Notes under the pieces: generated by a model
What the model saw: only the letters and a program-made list of their open reading frames with translations
Databases searched by the model: none
What the model was told of the DNA's origin: nothing
Origin: Jeotgalibacillus sp. ET6
Lineage (GTDB): Bacteria; Bacillota; Bacilli; Bacillales; Jeotgalibacillaceae
Assembly: GCF_029667115.1 (NCBI RefSeq)
Contig: NZ_JARUIU010000013.1
Span: 1 to 58,366, forward strand
DNA length: 58,366 bases
Direction: 5' to 3'
Program-made: the position numbers and the translations under genes
Shown here: piece after piece, positions 30,083 to 43,255 of the stretch
Position numbering within the stretch: the first letter of the stretch is position 1
How the letters are laid out: each line of letters opens with the position of its first letter

Positions 30083-32161
30083 ATGCCTAGAGAGTTCTCC
30101 TTATTTAACACTCGTAATATCGGTATCATGGCTCACATTGATGCCGGTAAGACGACTGCGACGGAGCGTATCCTTTATTACACAGGCCGTATCCACAAGA
30201 TCGGCGAAACGCATGAAGGTGCGTCACAAATGGACTGGATGGAGCAGGAGCAAGAGCGTGGAATCACGATCACATCTGCTGCAACAACCGCTTCATGGAA
30301 AGACCACCGCGTTAACATCATCGATACACCTGGACACGTAGACTTCACTGTAGAAGTTGAACGTTCACTACGTGTACTTGATGGAGCAGTAGGTGTGCTG
30401 GATGCCCAATCGGGTGTTGAGCCGCAAACTGAAACTGTATGGCGTCAAGCAACAACTTACGGAGTGCCTCGTATTGTGTTCGTTAATAAAATGGACAAAA
30501 TCGGTGCAGATTTCCTTTACTCTGTAGGTACGCTGCATGACCGTCTTCAAGCTAACGCTCATCCAATCCAGCTTCCAATCGGTGCTGAAGATGAGTTTGA
30601 AGGGATCATTGATCTAGTTGAAATGGTAGCTTACTACTATGAAGACGACCTGGGAACTCGTACTGAACAGCGTGAAATTCCTGATGAGTACAAAGAACAG
30701 GCAGAGGAGTACCGCGGCAAATTAGTTGAAGCGGTTGCTGACCTTGATGAAGATCTAATGATGAAGTACCTTGAAGGTGAAGAATTCACTACAGAGGAAC
30801 TTAAAGCTGCAATCCGTAAAGGAACTGTCAACGTTGAGTTCTATCCTGTAATTTGTGGTTCTGCTTTCAAAAACAAAGGGGTTCAGCTTCTGCTGGATGC
30901 TGTTATCGACTACCTTCCATCACCTTTAGATGTTGAGTCTATCAAAGGGCACATTCCGGACACAGAAGAGGAAGTTTCACGTCCTCCAAGTGACGAAGAG
31001 CCTTTCGCTGCTCTAGCATTTAAAGTAATGACGGATCCGTATGTTGGTAAATTAACATTCTTCCGCGTGTACTCAGGAGTACTTCAATCCGGATCATATG
31101 TTCAGAATGCTTCAAAAGGAAAGCGTGAGCGCGTAGGACGTATCCTGCAAATGCACGCTAACTCCCGTGAAGAAATCTCTGAAGTATATGCGGGTGATAT
31201 AGCGGCTGCTGTTGGTCTTAAAGATACAACAACAGGGGATACTCTATGTGACGAAAAGAGTCTTGTTATTCTTGAGTCTATGGAATTCCCGGAACCGGTT
31301 ATCTCTGTTGCGATCGAGCCTAAGTCGAAAGCTGACCAGGATAAAATGGGTCAAGCTCTTCAAAAGCTTCAGGAAGAAGATCCAACATTCCACGCGCACA
31401 CTGACACGGAAACAGGTCAAACGATCATTGCAGGTATGGGTGAGCTTCACCTTGATATACTGGTTGACCGTATGCGTCGTGAGTTTAAAGTAGAAGCTAA
31501 CGTTGGTGCTCCACAGGTATCTTACCGTGAGACATTCCGCGGCTCTGCTCAAGTTGAAGGAAAATTCGTACGCCAGTCTGGTGGGCGTGGACAATTTGGA
31601 CACGTTAAAATCGAATTCTCTCCAAACGAAGAGGGTAAAGGCTTTGAATTTGAAAATGGTATCGTAGGTGGTACAGTTCCTCGTGAATACATTCCTGCAG
31701 TTCAAGCTGGACTGGAAGATTCACTTGATAACGGTGTTCTTGCCGGATATCCATTAATCGATATTAAAGCTCGTCTATATGATGGTTCATACCATGATGT
31801 TGACTCCTCTGAGATGGCATTTAAGATTGCTGCTTCAATGGCATTGAAAAACGCAGTATCCAAGTGTAACCCAGTACTTCTTGAGCCGCTTATGCGTGTA
31901 GAAGTTATGATTCCTGAAGAGTACATGGGAGATATCATGGGAGATATCACATCTCGCCGTGGACGGGTAGAAGGTATGGCAGCCCGCGGTAACACGCAGA
32001 TTGTTAAAGCATTCGTTCCATTATCTGAAATGTTCGGATATGCAACGTCACTTCGCTCGAATACACAAGGACGCGGAACATTCTCTATGTTCTTCGATCA
32101 TTACGAAGAAGTACCTAAATCAATCTCCGAAGAAATCATCAAGAAAAATAAAGGGGAATAA
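30083..32161 (+). CDS. fusA: Elongation factor G
   Basis: EF-G drives tRNA-mRNA translocation with GTP. In the 692 residues the G motifs are visible: AHIDAGKTT (G1, near 17), RGITITSA (switch I), DTPGHVDF (G3) and NKMDK (G4, near 137). Domains II to V follow, with [11 protein letters not shown] opening domain IV and a C-terminal FGYATSLRS segment. The ribosome binding site is AAGGAG. It is separated from tufA by 125 bases with a hairpin. Confidence 0.97.
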   Translation: MPREFSLFNTRNIGIMAHIDAGKTTATERILYYTGRIHKIGETHEGASQMDWMEQEQERGITITSAATTASWKDHRVNIIDTPGHVDFTVEVERSLRVLDGAVGVLDAQSGVEPQTETVWRQATTYGVPRIVFVNKMDKIGADFLYSVGTLHDRLQANAHPIQLPIGAEDEFEGIIDLVEMVAYYYEDDLGTRTEQREIPDEYKEQAEEYRGKLVEAVADLDEDLMMKYLEGEEFTTEELKAAIRKGTVNVEFYPVICGSAFKNKGVQLLLDAVIDYLPSPLDVESIKGHIPDTEEEVSRPPSDEEPFAALAFKVMTDPYVGKLTFFRVYSGVLQSGSYVQNASKGKRERVGRILQMHANSREEISEVYAGDIAAAVGLKDTTTGDTLCDEKSLVILESMEFPEPVISVAIEPKSKADQDKMGQALQKLQEEDPTFHAHTDTETGQTIIAGMGELHLDILVDRMRREFKVEANVGAPQVSYRETFRGSAQVEGKFVRQSGGRGQFGHVKIEFSPNEEGKGFEFENGIVGGTVPREYIPAVQAGLEDSLDNGVLAGYPLIDIKARLYDGSYHDVDSSEMAFKIAASMALKNAVSKCNPVLLEPLMRVEVMIPEEYMGDIMGDITSRRGRVEGMAARGNTQIVKAFVPLSEMFGYATSLRSNTQGRGTFSMFFDHYEEVPKSISEEIIKKNKGE

Positions 32162-32203
32162 TTGATTTAGCTCTTTCAATAAAGTATAACTACTATGTAA
32201 GGG

Positions 32204-32241
32204 ATGAGTGAAAGAGGTTCCCAAGAACTTCTTTCCTTCAT
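32204..32241 (+). promoter_or_regulatory. Long hairpin in the fusA-tufA gap
   Basis: GAAAGAGGTTC (32210-32220) pairs with GAACTTCTTTC (32225-32235) around a CCAA loop. After one mismatch the stem continues with ATGAG and TTCAT (32204-32208, 32237-32241). No T run follows at once, so it is more likely an mRNA processing or stability element than a terminator. Confidence 0.6.
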
Positions 32242-32286
32242 AACAATAAAAAATATATTTTTAACTATCTAAAGGAGGATTTCCAA

Positions 32287-33477
32287 ATGGCTAAGGAAAA
32301 ATTCGACCGTTCGAAAACCCATGCTAACATTGGTACAATCGGACACGTTGACCATGGTAAAACAACTTTAACTGCTGCAATCACAACTGTACTTCACAAG
32401 AAATATGGTCGTGGAACAGCTATGGCATATGATCAAATTGATGGTGCTCCAGAAGAGCGCGAGCGCGGAATCACAATCTCAACTGCACACGTTGAGTATG
32501 AAACTGATACTCGTCACTATGCACACGTTGACTGCCCAGGACACGCTGACTATGTTAAAAACATGATCACTGGTGCTGCACAAATGGACGGAGGAATCCT
32601 AGTAGTATCTGCTGCTGACGGTCCAATGCCACAAACTCGTGAGCACATCCTTCTTTCTCGTCAAGTAGGTGTTCCTTACCTAGTTGTATTCATGAACAAA
32701 TGCGACATGGTAGACGATGAAGAGCTTCTTGAGCTAGTTGAAATGGAAATTCGTGATCTTCTTTCAGACTACGACTTCCCTGGCGACGATGTTCCAGTAA
32801 TCAAAGGTTCTGCTCTTAAAGCTCTTGAAGGAGATGCTGAGTGGGAAGAAAAAATCTATGAGCTTATGGAAGCTGTAGATAGCTACATCCCAACTCCAGA
32901 GCGTGACACTGACAAGCCATTCATGATGCCAGTTGAGGATGTATTCTCAATCACTGGCCGTGGTACAGTTGCTACAGGACGTGTTGAGCGTGGACAAGTT
33001 AAAGTCGGTGACGAAGTTGAAATCATTGGTCTTACTGAAGAGCCAAAGAAAACAACTGTAACTGGTGTTGAAATGTTCCGTAAGCTTCTTGACTATGCAG
33101 AAGCTGGTGACAACATCGGTGCACTACTTCGTGGTGTATCCCGTGACGACATCAACCGTGGACAAGTTCTTGCTAAGCCAGGAACAATCACTCCACACAC
33201 AAACTTCAAAGCTGAAGTTTATGTTCTATCAAAAGAAGAAGGTGGACGTCACACTCCATTCTTCACTAACTACCGCCCTCAGTTCTACTTCCGTACAACT
33301 GACGTAACTGGCGTTTGTAACCTTCCAGAAGGAGTAGAAATGGTTATGCCTGGCGACAACATCGAAATGACTGTTGAGCTAATCTCTCCTATCGCAATCG
33401 AAGAAGGAACTAAGTTCTCTATTCGTGAAGGTGGACGTACAGTAGGCGCTGGCGTAGTTGCTTCTATCCAGAAGTAA
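32287..33477 (+). CDS. tufA: Elongation factor Tu
   Basis: EF-Tu brings aminoacyl-tRNA to the ribosome. The 396 residues contain [13 protein letters not shown] (G1, near 19), [14 protein letters not shown] (switch I), [12 protein letters not shown] (G3) and NKCDM (G4). Domain II begins near 215 and the C terminus reads [15 protein letters not shown] strong AAAGGAGG site precedes it. Codon use is strongly biased, as expected for one of the most abundant proteins. A terminator follows. Confidence 0.98.
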   Translation: MAKEKFDRSKTHANIGTIGHVDHGKTTLTAAITTVLHKKYGRGTAMAYDQIDGAPEERERGITISTAHVEYETDTRHYAHVDCPGHADYVKNMITGAAQMDGGILVVSAADGPMPQTREHILLSRQVGVPYLVVFMNKCDMVDDEELLELVEMEIRDLLSDYDFPGDDVPVIKGSALKALEGDAEWEEKIYELMEAVDSYIPTPERDTDKPFMMPVEDVFSITGRGTVATGRVERGQVKVGDEVEIIGLTEEPKKTTVTGVEMFRKLLDYAEAGDNIGALLRGVSRDDINRGQVLAKPGTITPHTNFKAEVYVLSKEEGGRHTPFFTNYRPQFYFRTTDVTGVCNLPEGVEMVMPGDNIEMTVELISPIAIEEGTKFSIREGGRTVGAGVVASIQK

Positions 33478-33494
33478 TTTCTGCTATTCCAACA

Positions 33495-33532
33495 AAACCC
33501 CTGCAGCCTTCATTGGCTTCAGGGGTTTTTTG
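33495..33532 (+). terminator. Terminator of the str operon
   Basis: CCCCTG pairs with CAGGGG (ending at 33525) and AGCC with GGCT inside, followed by six T. It is a strong intrinsic terminator. Confidence 0.9.
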
Positions 33533-33847
33533 TTTGAAAATCGCTTGGCGCAGATAGAGCATTGTTTTACTATCAAACACAAACATTATAGATGGATCCA
33601 GCTTTTACTGGCAGCTGTTTTGTAACCGCAAGATCAGCGAGTTGATCATTATGTTAATTCAATTAAGCCATAGGGTGAAAAAACGAACTAGTCGCCAAAC
33701 TCAAGAGTGTAAGAATACATGCTGCTGGTAAAGATACATGCCTTACTCTATATAGAAGAAAGTCGCTTTTTTATCGCAGTTATTAGCATTGAAAGTCAAT
33801 AAAGAACGAGTTAAAACCTGTGAATTTTCTGCCTATTTTCATACCAC
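33533..33847. other. Gene-free stretch between tufA and the S10 promoters
   Basis: I see no coding frame of useful length here on either strand. B. subtilis carries ybaC between tufA and rpsJ (from recall); nothing resembling a hydrolase remnant is visible. The sequence is AT-rich with a few short repeats (ATACATGC twice near 33715-33742). Confidence 0.5.
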
Positions 33848-33876
33848 TTGAAACCTGAAGCGATCCCTCGTATAAT
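33848..33876 (+). promoter_or_regulatory. S10 operon promoter, upstream copy
   Basis: TTGAAA (33848-33853), exactly 17 bases and TATAAT (33871-33876) give a near-consensus SigA promoter. Confidence 0.75.
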
Positions 33877-33913
33877 AAAGAAAGTGTGTTAGAAAGTAAT
33901 TTCGGAAAAAGAC

Positions 33914-33942
33914 TTGCGTTATTCTAATATTATCTGTATAAT
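33914..33942 (+). promoter_or_regulatory. S10 operon promoter, downstream copy
   Basis: TTGCGT (33914-33919), 17 bases and a perfect TATAAT (33937-33942) form a second promoter 66 bases after the first. Tandem promoters fit the very high output of the ribosomal protein cluster. Confidence 0.75.
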
Positions 33943-33982
33943 ATCTAATGTTGGTCTTTGACTGCGATGAAGCGGGAGGTTG

Positions 33983-34020
33983 CCGACACACCCGGCCGCT
34001 TTGCCATGGCTGGTGTGTGG
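33983..34020 (+). promoter_or_regulatory. Hairpin in the rpsJ leader
   Basis: ACACACC (33986-33992) pairs with GGTGTGT (34012-34018), with an inner GCC/GGC pairing and outer CC/GG after a bulge. It lies in the roughly 125-base leader between the second promoter and rpsJ. No T run follows. A role in autogenous control of the S10 operon is possible but not shown. Confidence 0.55.
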
Positions 34021-34050
34021 GAAATTTTCGCGGAGAATGTCTATTCCTAA

Positions 34051-34383
<333 letters not shown>

Positions 34384-34425
34384 TACAAAAAATAAATTAT
34401 AAAAACAAATTAGGAGGTGTGACTA

Positions 34426-35055
34426 ATGACCAAAGGAATCTTAGGTAGAAAGATTGGAATGACTCAGGTTTTTGCTGAAAATGGTGACTTGATCCCTGTA
34501 ACTGTAATTCAGGCAACGCCAAACGTTGTGCTTCAAAAGAAATCAGTTGATACAGACGGATACGAGGCTATCCAAATTGGTTTTGAAGACAAGCGCGCTA
34601 AGCTTGCTAACAAACCAGAAGGCGGCCATGCTGCTAAAGCAGAAACTGCTCCTAAGCGCTTCGTCCGTGAAGTACGCGGTGTAGAACTTGGAGAGTATGA
34701 GGTTGGTCAGGAAGTCAAGGTTGATATTTTCGCAGAAGGCGATGTAATAGATGTGACAGGAATTTCGAAGGGTAAAGGTTTCCAGGGCGCAATCAAGCGT
34801 CACAACCAATCCCGCGGACCAATGTCCCATGGTTCTCGTTACCACCGTCGTCCCGGTTCAATGGGTCCTGTAGATCCAAACCGTGTATTCAAAGGTAAAC
34901 TATTACCTGGACGTATGGGCGGAGAAAGAGTAACAGTTCAAAACCTATCAATCGTTAAGGTTGATGTTGAGCGTAACTTACTTCTTGTTAAGGGCAATGT
35001 TCCTGGTCCTAACAAGACATTGATTCAAGTAAATAGTGCGGTTAAAGCTAACTAA
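34426..35055 (+). CDS. rplC: Ribosomal protein uL3
   Basis: uL3 starts large-subunit assembly and reaches the peptidyl transferase centre with its extended loop. The 209-residue product opens with [13 protein letters not shown] and carries the loop region [20 protein letters not shown] near 125. It follows rpsJ behind TAGGAGGTG and precedes rplD by 29 bases. Confidence 0.97.
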   Translation: MTKGILGRKIGMTQVFAENGDLIPVTVIQATPNVVLQKKSVDTDGYEAIQIGFEDKRAKLANKPEGGHAAKAETAPKRFVREVRGVELGEYEVGQEVKVDIFAEGDVIDVTGISKGKGFQGAIKRHNQSRGPMSHGSRYHRRPGSMGPVDPNRVFKGKLLPGRMGGERVTVQNLSIVKVDVERNLLLVKGNVPGPNKTLIQVNSAVKAN

Positions 35056-35084
35056 TAGACGCTATAGGAAAGGAGGAAACAGGA

Positions 35085-35708
35085 ATGCCTAAAGTATCTC
35101 TTTACAAACAGGATGGTTCAACAGCTGGTGAATTCGAGCTTAACGAATCAATCTTCGGTATCGAGCCAAACAACTCAGTGATGTTTGAGGCAGTAGTAAT
35201 GCAGCGCGCATCACTTCGCCAAGGATCACACAAAGTAAAAAACCGTTCAGCAGTACGCGGCGGTGGACGTAAACCATGGCGTCAAAAAGGTACGGGTCGT
35301 GCTCGTCAAGGGTCAATCCGCTCACCACAATGGCGTGGAGGTGGCGTAGTCTTCGGACCTACACCACGCAGCTACAGCTACAAGCTTCCTAAAAAAGTTC
35401 GTCGCTTAGCAATTAAATCTGCTCTTTCTTCCAAAGTGGTTGAAGAGAATTTCCTAGTACTAGAGGCGTTGTCATTTGATACGCCAAAAACAAAGGAATT
35501 TGCATCAGTTCTTAAAAACCTTTCAGTAGACAAAAAAGTCCTAGTAGTGACTGACGGTCTTGATGAAAATGTTTCATTAGCTGGTCGTAATATTCCTGGA
35601 GTAACAATCGTATCTGCAAATGGAATCAGTGTTCTTGACGTGCTTGGTCACGACAAGCTAATCATGACGAAAGATGCAGTTCAAAAAGTAGAGGAGGTGC
35701 TTGTATAA
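35085..35708 (+). CDS. rplD: Ribosomal protein uL4
   Basis: uL4 lines the exit tunnel; in E. coli it also regulates the S10 operon. The 207 residues include the tunnel loop with [19 protein letters not shown] near 65, where macrolide-resistance changes are known, and no insertion or deletion is evident. Its stop shares a base with the rplW start (TAATG), so the two are coupled. Confidence 0.97.
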   Translation: MPKVSLYKQDGSTAGEFELNESIFGIEPNNSVMFEAVVMQRASLRQGSHKVKNRSAVRGGGRKPWRQKGTGRARQGSIRSPQWRGGGVVFGPTPRSYSYKLPKKVRRLAIKSALSSKVVEENFLVLEALSFDTPKTKEFASVLKNLSVDKKVLVVTDGLDENVSLAGRNIPGVTIVSANGISVLDVLGHDKLIMTKDAVQKVEEVLV

Positions 35709-35992
35709 TGGAAGCTCGTGATATCATTAAGCGCCCCGTAATTACTGAACGTTCTTCAGACCTTATGGGTGAGAAGAAATATACGTTTGAAGTAAACACT
35801 CGTGCAAATAAAACACAAGTAAAACATGCGATAGAAGAAGTTTTCGGTGTGGATGTTGCAAAAGTTAACATTATGAATTACAAAGGGAAATACAAGCGCA
35901 TGGGACGTTATGCTGGTTACACTAACAAGCGTCGCAAAGCAATTGTAACTCTTACTGAAGCAAGCAAGGAAATCGAATTTTTCGAAGCTTAA
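35708..35992 (+). CDS. rplW: Ribosomal protein uL23
   Basis: uL23 sits at the tunnel exit and is the docking site for trigger factor and SRP. The 94-residue product begins [20 protein letters not shown] and has the [11 protein letters not shown] extension near 58. It overlaps rplD by one base. Confidence 0.97.
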   Translation: MEARDIIKRPVITERSSDLMGEKKYTFEVNTRANKTQVKHAIEEVFGVDVAKVNIMNYKGKYKRMGRYAGYTNKRRKAIVTLTEASKEIEFFEA

Positions 35993-35998
35993 AACTAA

Positions 35999-36856
<858 letters not shown>

Positions 36857-36916
36857 CGGGATTGAGCTACGGTTCATAAGACGAGCCGTAGGGCAATCAC
36901 GAAGGGAGGTTCCAAT

Positions 36917-37195
36917 ATGGGTCGCAGCTTGAAAAAAGGACCTTTTGTGGACGATCATTTAATGGTTAAAGTTGAGAAGCTTAATGAAGCAGACAAGAAA
37001 CAAGTTGTTAAAACTTGGTCTCGTCGTTCAACAATCTTCCCAGCATTCATCGGTCACACAATCGCAGTATATGACGGACGCAAACATGTACCGGTATACG
37101 TCACAGAAGACATGGTAGGACACAAGCTTGGTGAATTTGCACCTAGCCGTTTGTACAAAGGCCATGGCAACGATGACAAGAAAACAAGACGCTAA
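36917..37195 (+). CDS. rpsS: Ribosomal protein uS19
   Basis: uS19 is a small-subunit head protein that contacts uS13 and A-site tRNA. The 92-residue product starts [16 protein letters not shown] and has the [16 protein letters not shown] strand region and the [11 protein letters not shown] turn. A ribosome binding site GGGAGGTT precedes it. Confidence 0.97.
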   Translation: MGRSLKKGPFVDDHLMVKVEKLNEADKKQVVKTWSRRSTIFPAFIGHTIAVYDGRKHVPVYVTEDMVGHKLGEFAPSRLYKGHGNDDKKTRR

Positions 37196-37214
37196 TTGAG
37201 AGGAGGCTATCCTA

Positions 37215-37556
37215 ATGCAAGCTAAAGCTGTTGCGAGAACAGTTCGTATTGCTCCTCGTAAAGTACGCCTAGTAGCAGATTTGATCCGAGGCAAGCAGGT
37301 TGGCGAGGCGGTTGCAATTTTAAACCACACTCCACGTTCTGCTTCACCCGTTGTTGAAAAGGTATTGAAATCTGCTGTAGCGAACGCTGAGCATAACTAC
37401 GATATGGACATCAATAATCTAGTGATTACAGAGGCCTATGTAAATGAAGGTCCAACACTTAAACGTTTCCGTCCACGTGCGATGGGCCGTGCAAGTGCAA
37501 TCAACAAACGTACTAGCCACATTACAATCGTGGTATCTGAAAAAAAGGAGGGGTAA
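37215..37556 (+). CDS. rplV: Ribosomal protein uL22
   Basis: uL22 spans the exit tunnel with a beta hairpin, here around [18 protein letters not shown] near residue 80, a macrolide contact. It has 113 residues, close to the family size, with the start [16 protein letters not shown]. It is four bases from rpsC. Confidence 0.97.
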   Translation: MQAKAVARTVRIAPRKVRLVADLIRGKQVGEAVAILNHTPRSASPVVEKVLKSAVANAEHNYDMDINNLVITEAYVNEGPTLKRFRPRAMGRASAINKRTSHITIVVSEKKEG

Positions 37557-37559
37557 CGC

Positions 37560-38222
37560 GTGGGTCAAAAAATTCATCCAATAGGACTTAGAATTGGTAT
37601 CATTCGTGACTGGGATTCTAAATGGTTCGCAGGTAAGGACTATGCAGATCTATTGCACGAAGACCTAAGAGTCCGTGATTATATCGAAGGACGCCTTAAA
37701 GAAGCTTCTGTTTCTAAGGTTGAAATCGAACGTGCGGCTAACCGCATCAACATTACAATTCACACTGCTAAGCCTGGTATGGTAATTGGTAAAGGCGGTA
37801 CGGAAGTGGAAGCACTTCGTAAAGACCTTAACAAAATTACAAACAAGCGTGTTCACATCAACATCGTTGAAATCAAACGAGCAGATCTTGATGCGAAACT
37901 AGTAGGTGAAAACATTGCACGTCAACTGGAAAACCGCGTGTCTTTCCGTCGTGCACAAAAACAATCAATCCAACGCACAATGCGTGCTGGTGCTAAAGGG
38001 ATCAAAACACAAGTTTCTGGTCGTCTTGGCGGAGCAGACATCGCACGTGCTGAACATTATAGCGAAGGTACTGTTCCACTTCATACTCTTCGTGCTGACA
38101 TCGATTACGCTCATGTTGAAGCGGATACTACGTATGGTAAGCTCGGAGTTAAAGTATGGATCTATCGTGGAGAAGTTCTACCTACTAAGAACAAGAAGAA
38201 TGCCGAGGAAGGAGGAAACTAA
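37560..38222 (+). CDS. rpsC: Ribosomal protein uS3
   Basis: uS3 lines the mRNA entry channel and helps unwind mRNA. The 220-residue product starts with GTG ([14 protein letters not shown]), has a KH domain with [12 protein letters not shown] near residue 68, and a C-terminal domain with [12 protein letters not shown]. The ribosome binding site is AAGGAGGGG inside the end of rplV. Confidence 0.97.
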   Translation: MGQKIHPIGLRIGIIRDWDSKWFAGKDYADLLHEDLRVRDYIEGRLKEASVSKVEIERAANRINITIHTAKPGMVIGKGGTEVEALRKDLNKITNKRVHINIVEIKRADLDAKLVGENIARQLENRVSFRRAQKQSIQRTMRAGAKGIKTQVSGRLGGADIARAEHYSEGTVPLHTLRADIDYAHVEADTTYGKLGVKVWIYRGEVLPTKNKKNAEEGGN

Positions 38223-38224
38223 TC

Positions 38225-38849
<625 letters not shown>

Positions 38850-38871
38850 TAACTGAGAGGAGGTTTGCAGC

Positions 38872-39135
38872 ATGAGTGAACGCAACCAGCGTAAAGTCTA
38901 CACCGGCCGTGTAGTGTCTGATAAAATGGACAAAACAATCACAGTTTTGGTTGAGACACAAAAGAAACATTCACTTTATGGCAAACGAGTAAAATACTCT
39001 AAAAAGTACAAAGCTCACGACGAACAAAACGAAGCCAAAATTGGCGACGTAGTTCGTGTAATGGAAACTCGCCCGCTTTCAGCAACTAAACGTTTCCGTC
39101 TAGTGGAAGTCGTAGAAAAAGCGGTTATTATCTAA
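38872..39135 (+). CDS. rpsQ: Ribosomal protein uS17
   Basis: uS17 is a primary binder of the 16S 5' domain, with an OB fold. The 87-residue product contains [18 protein letters not shown] and [20 protein letters not shown]. It sits in the usual place between rpmC and rplN behind GAGAGGAGG. Confidence 0.97.
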   Translation: MSERNQRKVYTGRVVSDKMDKTITVLVETQKKHSLYGKRVKYSKKYKAHDEQNEAKIGDVVRVMETRPLSATKRFRLVEVVEKAVII

Positions 39136-39546
<411 letters not shown>

Positions 39547-39583
39547 TTGATCAACAACCACCGTATCAAGGAGGTGCGATAGG

Positions 39584-39895
39584 ATGCACGTTAAAAAAGG
39601 CGATAATGTAATGGTTATTTCGGGCAAAGACAAAGGCAAGACTGGTACAATTCTTGCTGCTTTCCCTAAAAAAGACCGCGTGCTTGTTGAGGGTGTAAAC
39701 ATCGTCAAGAAGCACTCTAAACCTTCACAAATGAATCCACAAGGTGGAATCACAAACATGGAGGCAGCAATTCACGTATCAAACGTGATGCTAATCGATC
39801 CAAAAACGAATGAACCAACACGCGTTGGCTACAAAGTTGAGGACGGCAAAAAAGTACGTATTTCAAAAAAATCAGGTGAATCTTTAGATAAATAG
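39584..39895 (+). CDS. rplX: Ribosomal protein uL24
   Basis: uL24 starts assembly at the 23S 5' end. The 103 residues hold a KOW motif ([19 protein letters not shown], near 3-21) and the segment [20 protein letters not shown]. It follows rplN behind AAGGAGGTG. Confidence 0.96.
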   Translation: MHVKKGDNVMVISGKDKGKTGTILAAFPKKDRVLVEGVNIVKKHSKPSQMNPQGGITNMEAAIHVSNVMLIDPKTNEPTRVGYKVEDGKKVRISKKSGESLDK

Positions 39896-39921
39896 TTCAA
39901 GAAGAAGGGAGGTACTCAAGA

Positions 39922-40461
39922 ATGAACCGCCTAAAAGAAAAGTTCAATAACGAAATCACGCCTGCTCTAGTTAGCAAATTTAACTACACTTCAGTGATGC
40001 AGGTACCAAAAATCGATAAAATCGTAATCAACATGGGTGTTGGTGACGCAGTTCAAAACACTAAATCTCTTGATACAGCAGTTGAGGAATTAGCTACAAT
40101 CACTGGTCAAAAACCACTAGTGACAAAGGCTAAAAAATCAATCGCTGGATTCCGCCTGCGTGAAGGTATGCCAATCGGAGCGAAAGTAACGCTTCGCGGC
40201 GAGCGCATGTACGAATTCCTAGACAAGTTAATCTCTGTATCTCTTCCTCGTGTACGTGACTTCCGAGGTATTTCTAAGAAGTCATTTGATGGTCGTGGAA
40301 ATTACACTCTTGGTGTTAAAGAGCAGCTTATCTTCCCAGAGATCGATTATGATAAAGTATCCAAGGTTCGTGGCATGGACATCGTAATTGTAACAACAGC
40401 GGGTTCTGATGAAGAATCTCGTGAATTGCTTACACAATTCGGTATGCCATTCCAAAAGTAA
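39922..40461 (+). CDS. rplE: Ribosomal protein uL5
   Basis: uL5 binds 5S rRNA and contacts P-site tRNA. The 179-residue product has the [16 protein letters not shown] region near 28, and [20 protein letters not shown] near 112. A ribosome binding site GGGAGGT precedes the ATG. Confidence 0.97.
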   Translation: MNRLKEKFNNEITPALVSKFNYTSVMQVPKIDKIVINMGVGDAVQNTKSLDTAVEELATITGQKPLVTKAKKSIAGFRLREGMPIGAKVTLRGERMYEFLDKLISVSLPRVRDFRGISKKSFDGRGNYTLGVKEQLIFPEIDYDKVSKVRGMDIVIVTTAGSDEESRELLTQFGMPFQK

Positions 40462-40470
40462 TCTCTATAA

Positions 40471-40671
<201 letters not shown>

Positions 40672-40701
40672 CACCCGATTTTGGGAAGGAGGTAAAATAA
40701 T

Positions 40702-41100
40702 ATGACAATGACAGATCCAATCGCAGATTTGTTGACTCGCATTCGTAATGCGAATCAAGTTCGTCACGAGAAGCTAGAGGTTCCTGCTTCCAACATGAAA
40801 AAGGAAATTGCAGAAATTCTTAAGCGTGAAGGTTTTATCCGTGATGTAGAATACATCGAGGACAGCAAGCAGGGGATTATTCGTATCTTCTTGAAGTATG
40901 GTTCGAATAACGAACGTGTTATCACTGGCCTTAAACGAATCTCTAAGCCTGGTCTTCGTGTTTATGCAAAAGCTGACGAAGTTCCACGTGTATTGAATGG
41001 TTTAGGAATCGCACTAGTGTCAACTTCCAACGGTGTATTTACGGACAAGGAAGCTCGCTCTAAACAAGTTGGCGGAGAAGTTCTAGCATACGTTTGGTAA
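40702..41100 (+). CDS. rpsH: Ribosomal protein uS8
   Basis: uS8 is a primary binder of the 16S central domain and in E. coli represses the spc operon. The 132-residue product begins [18 protein letters not shown] and ends GGEVLAYVW, matching the Bacillus protein. An ATG two codons later would also be possible; the ribosome binding site AAGGAGG favours the first. Confidence 0.96.
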   Translation: MTMTDPIADLLTRIRNANQVRHEKLEVPASNMKKEIAEILKREGFIRDVEYIEDSKQGIIRIFLKYGSNNERVITGLKRISKPGLRVYAKADEVPRVLNGLGIALVSTSNGVFTDKEARSKQVGGEVLAYVW

Positions 41101-41131
41101 TATTTTCGATAAGAAATGGAGGTGCAACAGA

Positions 41132-41668
41132 ATGTCTCGCGTAGGTAAAAAACCAATTGAGGTACCTTCTGATGTAACGCTTACTTTCAACGGTTCAACC
41201 GTTACAGCTAAAGGACCAAAAGGTGAATTAACTTTCACTTTCAATTCAGAAATGAAATTTGAGCAGGAAGGCACTACACTTACAGTAGTCCGTCCTTCTG
41301 AATCAAAAGAACACCGCACAATCCACGGTACAACCCGTGCGATCCTGAACAACATGGTTCAAGGTGTTTCTAAAGGATTCGAACGCGGCCTTGAACTAGT
41401 TGGGGTTGGGTATCGTGCTCAAAAACAAGGAAACAAACTGATCCTTAACGTTGGATACTCTCACCCGGTTGAGATGACTCCAGAAGACGGAATCGAAGTT
41501 GAAGTTCCTTCTAACACTAAAATCATCATCAAGGGTGCGAGCAAAGAGCGCGTAGGCGCACTTGCTGCAAACATCCGTGCTGTACGTCCTCCAGAGCCTT
41601 ATAAAGGTAAAGGAATCCGATATGAAGGCGAACAAGTTCGTCGTAAAGAAGGTAAAACAGGTAAATAA
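41132..41668 (+). CDS. rplF: Ribosomal protein uL6
   Basis: uL6 consists of two related domains near the sarcin-ricin loop. The 178 residues start [15 protein letters not shown] and contain [20 protein letters not shown] near the C terminus, the rRNA-binding motif. It follows rpsH behind GGAGGTG. Confidence 0.97.
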   Translation: MSRVGKKPIEVPSDVTLTFNGSTVTAKGPKGELTFTFNSEMKFEQEGTTLTVVRPSESKEHRTIHGTTRAILNNMVQGVSKGFERGLELVGVGYRAQKQGNKLILNVGYSHPVEMTPEDGIEVEVPSNTKIIIKGASKERVGALAANIRAVRPPEPYKGKGIRYEGEQVRRKEGKTGK

Positions 41669-41701
41669 TGCCGCTTAGGCGCATGAAAGGAGTGACCTTG
41701 A

Positions 41702-42064
41702 TTGATTACAAAAGCTAACAAGAATGCGGTACGTAAAAAACGTCATGCTCGTGTACGTTCCAGAATTACTGGAACAGAATCACGTCCACGTTTGAACATC
41801 TTCCGCTCAAACAAGCATATCTATGCTCAGCTAATCGATGATGTGAATGGCGTAACGCTTGCCAGCGCTGCAACATCTGACAAGGAGCTTGGTATTGAAG
41901 CTGGCGGAAACGCTGAAGCTGCAGGTAAAGTAGGCGAACTAATCGCTAAACGTGCAGTAGAAAAAGGTTTGAAATCAGTCGTATTTGACCGTGGAGGGTA
42001 TCTATACCACGGACGTGTAAAAGCTCTTGCAGATGCTGCACGTGAAAACGGACTTGAATTTTAA
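41702..42064 (+). CDS. rplR: Ribosomal protein uL18
   Basis: uL18 binds 5S rRNA with uL5. The 120-residue product starts with TTG ([19 protein letters not shown]) and ends [19 protein letters not shown] plus five residues. The TTG is supported by the match to the Bacillus N terminus; AAAGGAG lies about nine bases before it. Confidence 0.95.
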   Translation: MITKANKNAVRKKRHARVRSRITGTESRPRLNIFRSNKHIYAQLIDDVNGVTLASAATSDKELGIEAGGNAEAAGKVGELIAKRAVEKGLKSVVFDRGGYLYHGRVKALADAARENGLEF

Positions 42065-42087
42065 TAGAAAAAGGAGGGACAATCCAG

Positions 42088-42588
42088 ATGCGTCGCATTG
42101 ATCCAAACAAACTCGAACTTGAAGAACGCGTAGTTACGATTAACCGTGTCGCTAAGGTTGTTAAAGGTGGACGCCGCTTCCGTTTCTCTGCTCTTGTAGT
42201 AGTAGGCGACAAGAACGGCCACGTAGGATTCGGTACAGGTAAAGCCCAAGAGGTGCCTGATGCGATCCGTAAAGCAATCGAAGACGCGAAGAAAAATCTT
42301 GTAGAAGTACCAATGGTAGGAGGAACAACTCCTCACCTTGTAACAGGCCGCTTTGGAGCAGGTTCAATCCTGATCAAACCAGCATCTCCTGGTACAGGAA
42401 TCATCGCCGGCGGACCGGTTCGTGCGGTACTTGAGCTTGCAGGTGTCGCTGACATTCTGTCTAAATCTCTAGGATCTAACACACCAATCAACATGGTTCG
42501 TGCCACTATCAACGGTCTTACGCAACTTAAGCGTGCTGAAGACGTCGCGAAGCTTCGTGGCAAATCAGTGGAAGAACTGTTAGGATAA
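42088..42588 (+). CDS. rpsE: Ribosomal protein uS5
   Basis: uS5 affects decoding accuracy and mRNA entry. The 166 residues have the RNA-binding domain with [18 protein letters not shown] near 22, the spectinomycin contact loop, without visible change, and the S5 C-terminal domain with [16 protein letters not shown] strong AAGGAGGG precedes it. Confidence 0.97.
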   Translation: MRRIDPNKLELEERVVTINRVAKVVKGGRRFRFSALVVVGDKNGHVGFGTGKAQEVPDAIRKAIEDAKKNLVEVPMVGGTTPHLVTGRFGAGSILIKPASPGTGIIAGGPVRAVLELAGVADILSKSLGSNTPINMVRATINGLTQLKRAEDVAKLRGKSVEELLG

Positions 42589-42601
42589 GGAGGGAAATTT
42601 G

Positions 42602-42784
42602 ATGGCGAATAAACTAGCAATTACCCTCACTCGCAGCTTGATCGGCCGTAATAAAGATCAACGCAAAACAGTTGAAGCACTAGGTTTGCGCAAAACAAAC
42701 CAAACGGTTGAGCAACAAGATAATGCTGCGATCCGTGGTATGATTAACAAAGTTTCTCATTTGGTATCAGTAAAAGAACTTTAA
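42602..42784 (+). CDS. rpmD: Ribosomal protein bL30
   Basis: This is a 60-residue large-subunit protein with the typical [20 protein letters not shown] and [20 protein letters not shown] parts. ATG 42602 is chosen: TAAGGAGGG ends eight bases before it. A TTG one codon earlier is possible but unneeded. Confidence 0.95.
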   Translation: MANKLAITLTRSLIGRNKDQRKTVEALGLRKTNQTVEQQDNAAIRGMINKVSHLVSVKEL

Positions 42785-42814
42785 TATAATGTCTATCAAC
42801 AAGGAGGTGCCACT

Positions 42815-43255
42815 ATGAAACTTCATGAGTTAAAACCTGCAGAAGGATCTCGTAAGGAACGCAACCGTGTAGGACGCGGTATCGGTTCTGGTAACGGTAA
42901 AACTTCTGGTAAAGGTCATAAAGGTCAAAACGCCCGTTCAGGCGGCGGAGTACGTCCTGGCTTCGAGGGTGGTCAAAATCCACTAGCTCGTCGTCTTCCT
43001 AAGCGCGGATTCACAAATATCCACCGCAAGGAATATGCAGTTGTGAACCTTGACGCACTTAATCGTTTTGACGAAGGTGCAGAAGTAACACCAGAACTTC
43101 TAATCGAGTCAGGTGTTGTAAGCAATGAAAGAGCAGGTATCAAGATTCTTGCAAAAGGGAACATCGAGAAGAAACTAACTGTTAAAGCTCACAAATTCTC
43201 TTCTGCTGCAAAAGATGCGATCGAAGCTGCTGGCGGAACAACTGAGGTGCTATAA
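42815..43255 (+). CDS. rplO: Ribosomal protein uL15
   Basis: uL15 has a long glycine- and basic-rich N-terminal extension that threads into 23S rRNA; here [18 protein letters not shown] near residue 20 and RLPKRGF near 60. It has 146 residues. Its stop shares one base with the secY start (TAATG), which couples translocase and ribosome synthesis. Confidence 0.97.
   Translation: MKLHELKPAEGSRKERNRVGRGIGSGNGKTSGKGHKGQNARSGGGVRPGFEGGQNPLARRLPKRGFTNIHRKEYAVVNLDALNRFDEGAEVTPELLIESGVVSNERAGIKILAKGNIEKKLTVKAHKFSSAAKDAIEAAGGTTEVL

Noticed and set aside
36867-36891. CTACGG/CCGTAG hairpin between rplB and rpsS
   Set aside because: Only six pairs with a long loop and no T run; not distinct enough from chance to claim a function.
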